In this document: piece after piece, positions 22,078 to 27,234 of the stretch
Layout: every line of letters begins with the position of its first letter
Numbering within the stretch: position 1 is the stretch's first letter
Source of the DNA: CAZSCF01 sp964636505
GTDB taxonomy: Bacteria; Patescibacteriota; Minisyncoccia; Moranbacterales; UBA2206
Reading direction: 5' to 3'
DNA length: 27,234 bases
Assembly: GCA_964636505.1 (NCBI GenBank)
Contig: CAZWRY010000012.1
Coordinates: 1 to 27,234 of the forward strand
Notes under the pieces: model-generated
Databases searched by the model: none
Seen by the model: only the letters and a program-made list of their open reading frames with translations
Told to the model about the DNA's origin: nothing
Translations under genes and position numbers: made by a program

Positions 22078-23543
22078 AAGGCCTTTCTGATGTGGCTTTT
22101 GGCGTCGGAAGTCACGACAAAACGAAGCCAGTCACGATTAGGGGTTTTTCTGTCCTTACTGGTAATAATTTCAATAATTTCGCCATTTTTTATTTTGTAA
22201 TCCAGGGACACTATTTTGCCGTTAGCTTTTGAACCGATGGCCCGATTACCGATCTCGCTATGAATTTTATAGGCAAAATCAATAGGCGTGGCATCTTCCG
22301 GAAGATCAATAACGTCTCCTTTGGGGGTAAAGGCGAAGATGTGGTTTTTGAAAAAATCAAACTTAAGCGTTTCAATGAATTCTTTGTTATTTTTTCCCAG
22401 TTCCGTCTGCCAATTTTTCAATTGCTCTATCCATGCAAATGTTTCCTTGGGAACATCCTCTTTTTTCTTTAGAGAGAAAAAACTTTTCCAATCTTTTTTA
22501 TTTTCGCTATAAATCCAGTGCGAAGCGATTCCGAATTCAACTTCATCATGCATCTTTTTTGATCTGATTTGTATTTCTAAGAATTTACCTTCCGGAGCAA
22601 AAATGGTTGTATGAATAGACTGATAACCATTAGGCTTGGGCAAGGAAATATAGTCTTTTATTCTACCTATCATCGGTCTGTATTTTCGGTGTACCACTCC
22701 AAGAGTTTCGTAACAGGAAGCGATATCCGGAACGATTATTCTGATACCGGCTAAATCAAATATTTTATTCATGTCCATTTCATGGGTTTTAAGTTTTTGG
22801 TAAAGACGGTAGATGGTCTTATTTCTTCCATAGATTTCCAAAACCTTGATATTTTCCTTTTCCAGTTCGCTCTTAAGCGTGGTAATGACTTTTTCTATAT
22901 TCTTTTTTCGCAAACCGTATTCTTTTTCTTCCAGTTCTTTGGTTGCCTTGTAGCCTTCCGGGTCAAGATATTTAAAAGACAAATCTTCCAATTTTGATTT
23001 TATTTCTCCGATTCCCAAGCGATTGGCAATTGGTACATAAACTTCCATTGTTTCCATGGCGATAGCCTTTTGTTTTTGGGGAGGTAATGCTCCCAGAGTT
23101 TCCATATTATGCAAACGATCGGCCAATTTGATAATAACAACACGGATATCGGAAGCCATAGCCAAAAACATACGGCGTAAATTTTCCACATAAAGTTCTT
23201 CCCGGGTTTCCTTGAGTCTTATTTTTCCCAGTTTTGTTACCCCGCTTACGATAAAAGCGATTTCTCTGCCAAAATTGTCTTCAATTTCTTTAAGGGTAAC
23301 TTCCGTATCTTCCGGAATATCATGCAAAAGAGCGGCGGCGACAGTCTTGGATCTCATTCCGAGTTTAGTAACATTCAAGGCTGTATGCAGAGAATGTTGG
23401 ATGTATTCTTCTCCGGATTTCCTTTTTTGCCCAAGGTGGGCTTTTTGTGCAAAATCAAAGGCCTCCCGAATGCGCTTTTCTCTTTCTGCGGTCTTTTCGG
23501 ACCTGAAATTTTTTAATATGTCTTCTACGGTTATATTTTCCAT
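22059..23543 (-). CDS. Bifunctional (p)ppGpp synthetase/hydrolase, Rel/SpoT homologue without ACT domain
   Basis: Stringent-response enzyme of 494 residues. The N-terminal HD hydrolase has HDIPEDT (74-80), the form of the catalytic HDxxED box, and KLADRLHNMETL. The synthetase has FDLAGIRIIV and RIKDYISLPKPNGYQSIHTT, the RxKD form of bifunctional enzymes. The TGS domain (HIFAFTPKGDVIDLPEDATP onward) lies in the last 90 residues. The protein ends just after TGS, whereas full-length Rel/SpoT proteins (about 730 residues) go on with helical, zinc-finger and ACT/RRM domains. The regulatory C-terminus that reads ribosome state is therefore missing, by design or by reduction. Both active sites look intact. 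Confidence 0.95.
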   Translation of the reverse strand: MENITVEDILKNFRSEKTAEREKRIREAFDFAQKAHLGQKRKSGEEYIQHSLHTALNVTKLGMRSKTVAAALLHDIPEDTEVTLKEIEDNFGREIAFIVSGVTKLGKIRLKETREELYVENLRRMFLAMASDIRVVIIKLADRLHNMETLGALPPQKQKAIAMETMEVYVPIANRLGIGEIKSKLEDLSFKYLDPEGYKATKELEEKEYGLRKKNIEKVITTLKSELEKENIKVLEIYGRNKTIYRLYQKLKTHEMDMNKIFDLAGIRIIVPDIASCYETLGVVHRKYRPMIGRIKDYISLPKPNGYQSIHTTIFAPEGKFLEIQIRSKKMHDEVEFGIASHWIYSENKKDWKSFFSLKKKEDVPKETFAWIEQLKNWQTELGKNNKEFIETLKFDFFKNHIFAFTPKGDVIDLPEDATPIDFAYKIHSEIGNRAIGSKANGKIVSLDYKIKNGEIIEIITSKDRKTPNRDWLRFVVTSDAKSHIRKALKKDEL

Positions 23544-23569
23544 ATTAATGCGTTTTTATTTCTACTTTC

Positions 23570-23598
23570 AGTATAATTTAGGCTAAGCCAAAAAACAA
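23570..23598 (-). promoter_or_regulatory. Predicted Rel gene promoter
   Basis: Minus strand TTGTTT (23593-23598), 17-nt spacer, TATACT (23570-23575). Leader about 20 nt. The -10 box is stronger than the -35 box. Confidence 0.45.
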
Positions 23599-23631
23599 GA
23601 ACAACATATAATATAGCATAAAACATGTAAC

Positions 23632-23659
23632 AAAAGAGACGCCCTATTTTGGCGTCTCT
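23632..23659 (-). terminator. topA terminator
   Basis: AGAGACGCC (23635-23643) and GGCGTCTCT (23651-23659) form a perfect 9-bp stem; read on the minus strand it is followed by TTTTG. It lies 27 nt past the topA stop. Confidence 0.75.
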
Positions 23660-23685
23660 GTATTTTTCATATCATTTTCAATTCC

Positions 23686-25905
23686 CTAGGTTTCGTAGTG
23701 ACACTCCTTGTTGGAACATTTTTCTTTGCCTTTGGCCGCATAGACCAAGAGGGAACTGCACTTGGGGCATTTGTTGCCGGTCGGTTTGTTCCATAGAGCG
23801 AAATCGCAATTCGGATAAGCATTGCAACCAAAGAAGAGACGGCCACGCTTGGATTTTCTTTCCACAATTTCCCCCTGGCTGCATTTGGGACACTTAATTC
23901 CGGTTTTCTTTTCTATTTTCTTGATATTCTTGCATTCCGGATATTTTGAGCATCCCAAGAAAGATCCAAAGCGTCCGCGTTTAACAACCATGGGTGCGCC
24001 GCATTTCTCACAAATTTCACCGGAATTTTCTTCTGCTTCTTTTTTTTCTTCATCAGTTTTTTCCGTATATTTACAGGTCGGATAATTGGAACAAGCGATG
24101 AATTTTCCAAAACGGCCAAACTTTACCACCAAATCACCTCCGCACTCAGGGCATTTTTTATCCAATTTTTCTTGAAAATCTTCTTTTTTAATCGTTTTGG
24201 TTTTGGCTAATAAGTTTTTATGAAAAGGATCATAGAAAGCTCTGATAACCGGTACCCACTTTTTTTTGCCCTCAGCAATTTCGTCCAAATCTTCTTCCAT
24301 TTGAGCAGTGAATTTATAATCAACAATGCTTCCAAAATGTTCTACCAAAAGATCAGAAACTAAAAAGCCAATCTCTTCCGGAAAAAGTCTTTTGTTCTCG
24401 TCTTTGGAAACATATTTTCTTTCAATGATTGTGGAAATTGTTGGAGCATAAGTTGAAGGTCGGCCAATACCATATTCTTCCAAGGTTTTAACCAAAGTAG
24501 CTTCGCTGTAGCGGGTCGGTGGCTGAGTAAATTTTTGCTCAGACAAAACCTGAAGCAAATATAAGTTATCTTTTTCTTTCATTTCTGGCAATAAATTTTC
24601 AGAGACCGGCAATTTATCTCCATAAATTTTAAGATAGCCATCAAATTTAATAGTTGAACCGATAGCTCGCAAAGTGTAACTCTCAGCGGAACCTTTTTGC
24701 GTTGCTGCAATGTCGCAAGTCATGGAATTCATGACAGCTGGAGTCATTTGAGAAGCAACCATTCTTTGCCAGATTAATTTATATAATCTGAATTGTTTTG
24801 AGTCTAGATATTCTTTGATAGACTCGGGATCCTTTTCCGGATTGCTTGGACGAATGGCTTCATGCGCTTCTTGCGCGCCTTTGGATTTTGTTTTGAAAAA
24901 GCGAGGACTGGTCAAAGAATAATTCGGACCGAATTTTTGATCAATAATTTTTTTGGCCGAAACCAAAGATTCAATAGAAAGATTGACGCTGTCAGTTCGC
25001 ATGTAAGTAATGAGACCAACATGACCTTCGCTGCCCAAATTTATTCCTTCATAAAGCTGCTGAGCGATAATCATAGTTTGTTTGGCAGAATATCCCAGCT
25101 TGCTGATGGCATCCTGTTGCAGCGTGGAAGTAGTATATGGAGGCAAAGGATTTTTTTGAACTTCTTTTTTGGTAATTTCAGTAATTTGATAAGCAGCTTT
25201 TTCCAGAAAATTGGTAATTTTTTCTGCTTGCTTCTTGTCTTTTATTCCAAGTTTGCCAACGGCCTTGCCATTTTCTTTAACTAGTCTAGAATCAAATTCT
25301 TCATTTTTTTCATTTTTAAGCTTGGCTCCAAGAGCCCAATATTCAACGGGTTTGAAATTTTGGATTTCTCTTTCTTTTTCCACGATCAAACGCAAGGCTA
25401 CTGATTGTACACGGCCGGCACTGAGTCCTCGTCTGATTTTTTTCCAAAGAAAAGGGGAAAGTTCATAACCAACCAAACGATCAAGTACGCGCCTGGCTTG
25501 CTGAGCATCCACCAAATTCAAATCAATAGTGCGAGGGTTATCCAAAGCTTTTTCAATGGCATTTTTGGTTATTTCATGAAAAACGATTCTTTTGGAAAGG
25601 CTTTTTTTATTAAGTCCCAGAGCCTCGGCTAAATGCCAGGCGATCGCTTCTCCTTCGCGGTCTTCATCGGTTGCGAGAATTACCTCGTCTGATTTCTGAG
25701 CTATTTTTTTGAGTTCCTCCATGCGATTCTGGGCTCTCAGGGGCACCTCATAAGCAGGTTCAAAATCATTTTCAATATCAATGCCCATTTTTTTTATCGG
25801 TAAATCGCGAATGTGTCCATAACTGGATTTCACGCTATATTTTTTTCCCAAAAATTTGGAAATAGTCTTGGCTTTAGTTGGAGATTCAACGATAACTAAT
25901 TTCAT
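23686..25905 (-). CDS. topA: DNA topoisomerase I
   Basis: Type IA topoisomerase that relaxes negative supercoils, 739 residues. The N-terminal Toprim domain starts VIVESPTKAKTISKFLG and has the acidic DEDREGEAIAWHL box. The active-site tyrosine is in GLITYMRTDSVNLS, and YEEYGIGRPSTYAP-like residues (LEEYGIGRPSTYAPT) follow. The C-terminus has four cysteine clusters: CPEC...CSNYPTC, CEKC...CSKYPEC, CPKC...CNAYPNC and CPKC...CSNKEC, the topoisomerase zinc ribbons. dprA lies directly upstream on the same strand, a common bacterial pairing, but the 64-nt gap between them is filled by an AT-rich repeat. Confidence 0.98.
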   Translation of the reverse strand: MKLVIVESPTKAKTISKFLGKKYSVKSSYGHIRDLPIKKMGIDIENDFEPAYEVPLRAQNRMEELKKIAQKSDEVILATDEDREGEAIAWHLAEALGLNKKSLSKRIVFHEITKNAIEKALDNPRTIDLNLVDAQQARRVLDRLVGYELSPFLWKKIRRGLSAGRVQSVALRLIVEKEREIQNFKPVEYWALGAKLKNEKNEEFDSRLVKENGKAVGKLGIKDKKQAEKITNFLEKAAYQITEITKKEVQKNPLPPYTTSTLQQDAISKLGYSAKQTMIIAQQLYEGINLGSEGHVGLITYMRTDSVNLSIESLVSAKKIIDQKFGPNYSLTSPRFFKTKSKGAQEAHEAIRPSNPEKDPESIKEYLDSKQFRLYKLIWQRMVASQMTPAVMNSMTCDIAATQKGSAESYTLRAIGSTIKFDGYLKIYGDKLPVSENLLPEMKEKDNLYLLQVLSEQKFTQPPTRYSEATLVKTLEEYGIGRPSTYAPTISTIIERKYVSKDENKRLFPEEIGFLVSDLLVEHFGSIVDYKFTAQMEEDLDEIAEGKKKWVPVIRAFYDPFHKNLLAKTKTIKKEDFQEKLDKKCPECGGDLVVKFGRFGKFIACSNYPTCKYTEKTDEEKKEAEENSGEICEKCGAPMVVKRGRFGSFLGCSKYPECKNIKKIEKKTGIKCPKCSQGEIVERKSKRGRLFFGCNAYPNCDFALWNKPTGNKCPKCSSLLVYAAKGKEKCSNKECHYET

Positions 25906-25910
25906 AAATA

Positions 25911-25973
25911 TAAAGTTATAAAGTTTATAAAGCTTTAAAGTTTATAAAGTATTTTTCTCTTTACGAACTTTAT
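25911..25973. repeat. AT-rich AAAGTT/TATAAAG repeat between topA and dprA
   Basis: Successive imperfect units (AAAGTTATAAAGTTTATAAAG, then CTTTAAAGTTTATAAAG and CTTTACGAACTTTATAG) with both direct and inverted copies. The same repeat type occurs inside elp3 at 16817-16888. It occupies nearly all of the gap and reaches the end of dprA. Confidence 0.75.
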
Positions 25974-27046
25974 AGCTTGATATAATTTTGTCCGCCGATA
26001 TTTTTTGTCCAACCTTTTAATTCCATCATAGAAAGGACAGAAAGAGTACTGACTGTTCCCAGTTTAGATATTTTAGCAATATTGTCAATGTGAAGCGGAT
26101 CGGTGGATAAAATTTTTAAGAGAATTTCTTCTTCTTTATTCTCTGGAATTTTCAAAAAATTCTGGTTATTTTTTTCTACTTTACCTAAATTTAATTCTTC
26201 TAAAATATCCTTGACGCTAGTCACAATTTTGGCGCCCTTTTTAATGAGATCGTTGGTACCTAATGATTGCGGAGAGAAAACAGATCCGGGAACGGCAAAA
26301 ATTTCACGGTTAAAGTCCAGAGCTAAAGTAGCGGTGATAAGTGACCCGCTTTTTTCTCTAGCTTCCACAATCAGTGTTCCCAAAGAAAGTCCGGCAACAA
26401 TTCTGTTTCTGGCCGGAAATAAAACAGGGAGCGACTCCGTGGGAATGGCATACTCACTAATAAGAAGCCCATTTTCCATGATTTCTTGCGACATATTGAA
26501 GTTGAGGCGCGGATGAATGTGATCGTTATCCAAGCTGTCAGCCAAAACAGCGATAGTTTTTCCGCCAGCATCCAATGCTGCCCGATGAGCAAAAGAATCA
26601 ATGCCAATCGCCATGCCGCTAGCCACGATTATCCCGGCGCGTGCTAGTTCGCGAGAAAAAGTTTCGGCGACTTGCATTCCATAGGCCGTGTATTTTCTGG
26701 AGCCGACAATGGAAATAGTTGGGGCGCTATTTGGATCCAAATTTCCTTTGACATATAGAAGATATGGAGGATTGGGGATTTCACGCAGCAAAAGGGGATA
26801 ATCCGAACTTTCCCAATCAATAATGCGGATATTTTCTTTTTGCATTTTTTCCCATTCGGCATCTGGATCAATATTTTTTCTTTGTTCGCAAATTTTAGAA
26901 GCCACGGAATTACCGACGCCACTTTTTTCGAGAGCTAAAAAGTCGGCTTTCCAAGCCGCTTCGGCTTTGCCAAAAAAGGCCACCAAAAGGCGAAGTTTTT
27001 GCGCTCCGATACCCTCTATTTTATTAAGGGCATTAAGATATTTCAT
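25970..27046 (-). CDS. dprA: DNA-processing protein DprA/Smf
   Basis: DprA binds incoming single-stranded DNA and loads RecA during natural transformation. 358 residues. A helical SAM/HhH-like N-terminus (IEGIGAQKLRLLVAFFG) leads to the Rossmann-like core: SIVGSRKYTAYG, ASGMAIGIDSFAHRAAL, LFPARNRIVAGLSLGTLIVEA, and REIFAVPGSVFSPQSLGTN. A C-terminal winged-helix domain (about 290-358) follows. All ssDNA-binding pocket residues that I can judge are present. DprA occurs in many bacteria including Patescibacteria, where competence is a plausible source of nucleotides and genes. The leader is about 6 nt, from a promoter that overlaps a divergent one. Confidence 0.97.
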   Translation of the reverse strand: MKYLNALNKIEGIGAQKLRLLVAFFGKAEAAWKADFLALEKSGVGNSVASKICEQRKNIDPDAEWEKMQKENIRIIDWESSDYPLLLREIPNPPYLLYVKGNLDPNSAPTISIVGSRKYTAYGMQVAETFSRELARAGIIVASGMAIGIDSFAHRAALDAGGKTIAVLADSLDNDHIHPRLNFNMSQEIMENGLLISEYAIPTESLPVLFPARNRIVAGLSLGTLIVEAREKSGSLITATLALDFNREIFAVPGSVFSPQSLGTNDLIKKGAKIVTSVKDILEELNLGKVEKNNQNFLKIPENKEEEILLKILSTDPLHIDNIAKISKLGTVSTLSVLSMMELKGWTKNIGGQNYIKL

Positions 27047-27058
27047 AAAATTATTTCC

Positions 27059-27087
27059 ACTATACCAATATTTTTAGCTATTGACAA
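27059..27087 (-). promoter_or_regulatory. Predicted dprA promoter
   Basis: Minus strand TTGTCA (27082-27087), 17-nt spacer, TATAGT (27059-27064) preceded by TGG (extended -10). The transcription start falls within about 6 nt of the ATG. Confidence 0.65.
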
Positions 27088-27109
27088 AACACCCAGAATC
27101 TGCTATACT
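27081..27109 (+). promoter_or_regulatory. Near-consensus sigma-70 promoter at the right edge
   Basis: TTGACA (27081-27086), 17-nt spacer, TATACT (27104-27109). It is the best promoter in the window, and its -35 box overlaps that of the divergent dprA promoter. Confidence 0.8.
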
Positions 27110-27117
27110 CATTTGTC

Positions 27118-27216
27118 ATGTTAAAAATTGCATATTTTGGTTTTCAGAGTCTCGGGCGTAAGTTCGAAAAGCAAAAGACCCTCCTTACTTTTGCCAGTAG
27201 AGTTGAGTGTATTTGA
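27118..27216 (+). CDS. Possible 32-residue small protein or untranslated RNA start
   Basis: An ATG lies 8 nt after the -10 box, the arrangement seen for leaderless genes here, and opens a frame of 32 codons (MLKIAYFGFQSLGRKFEKQK, continuing to ECI) ending in TGA. No SD, and no family is recognised. The same transcript contains a hairpin GCAAAAG/CTTTTGC (27171-27177 with 27188-27194) with CCTCCTT in its loop, so a noncoding RNA or a leader for a gene beyond the edge is equally likely. Confidence 0.25.
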   Translation: MLKIAYFGFQSLGRKFEKQKTLLTFASRVECI

Positions 27217-27234
27217 CGGTGATAATTCACAAGA

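Overview
The window looks like chromosomal sequence from an AT-rich, small-genome bacterium of the Candidate Phyla Radiation (Patescibacteria, Parcubacteria/Moranbacteria-like). This is inferred from gene style: compact operons with 4-11 nt overlaps, mostly no Shine-Dalgarno sites, divergent FolD and MnmA proteins, a stand-alone Elp3, a YvcK/GlmR-GlmS operon, and short in-frame DNA repeats inserted in housekeeping genes. TGA is used as an ordinary stop (yvcK, elp3, relA), so the code is not the TGA=Gly code of Gracilibacteria/Absconditabacteria. No phage, plasmid, CRISPR or transposase gene is visible.

Layout. 1-2540: MacB-type ABC ATPase (cut by the left edge, with a large unexplained C-terminal extension), its FtsX-like permease, and a terminator. 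2543-2618: a highly structured three-way-junction element of unknown function just upstream of the leuS promoter. 2656-5964: leuS, tRNA-Pro(CGG), a small membrane protein of the DUF457/YdjM type and a small charged protein, ending in a terminator. 6025-7575 (minus): an anchored small protein and mnmA. 7751-13487: a five-gene operon of a sugar nucleotidyltransferase, YvcK/GlmR, a HAD phosphatase, an NRAMP-like transporter with an N-terminal helix-turn-helix-like domain, and GlmS. 13614-15322: a hypothetical gene with its own promoter and strong SD, then rlmN. 15344-18135: yjbQ and elp3 (minus), with a Trm9/ALKBH8-like methyltransferase starting divergently 17 nt from elp3. 18184-20219: a small SD-led membrane protein (minus), uppP-folD, and tRNA-Leu(CAA) (minus). 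20285-22025: parA-parB. 22059-27046 (minus): a short Rel/SpoT homologue, topA and dprA. At the right edge there is a near-consensus promoter driving an unidentified transcript.

Themes. tRNA modification and translation genes are dense (leuS, two tRNAs, mnmA, rlmN, elp3, Trm9-like). The most interesting hypothesis is a eukaryote-like wobble-uridine pathway in a bacterium: Elp3 makes cm5U34, the Trm9-like enzyme esterifies it to mcm5U34, and MnmA adds the 2-thio group. A second theme is amino-sugar and envelope precursor supply (nucleotidyltransferase, GlmR, GlmS, UppP). A third is chromosome maintenance (ParAB, TopA, DprA).

Promoters that can be read by eye suggest two modes of translation initiation. 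leuS, rlmN, parA and dprA have -10 boxes only 5-9 nt from the start codon, giving leaderless or nearly leaderless transcripts, while two lineage-specific small genes have 30-55 nt leaders with strong SD sites. There is no gene-free stretch longer than 300 bases; the larger gaps (2511-2655, 7576-7750, 13488-13613, 23544-23685, 27047-27234) are described in the entries.
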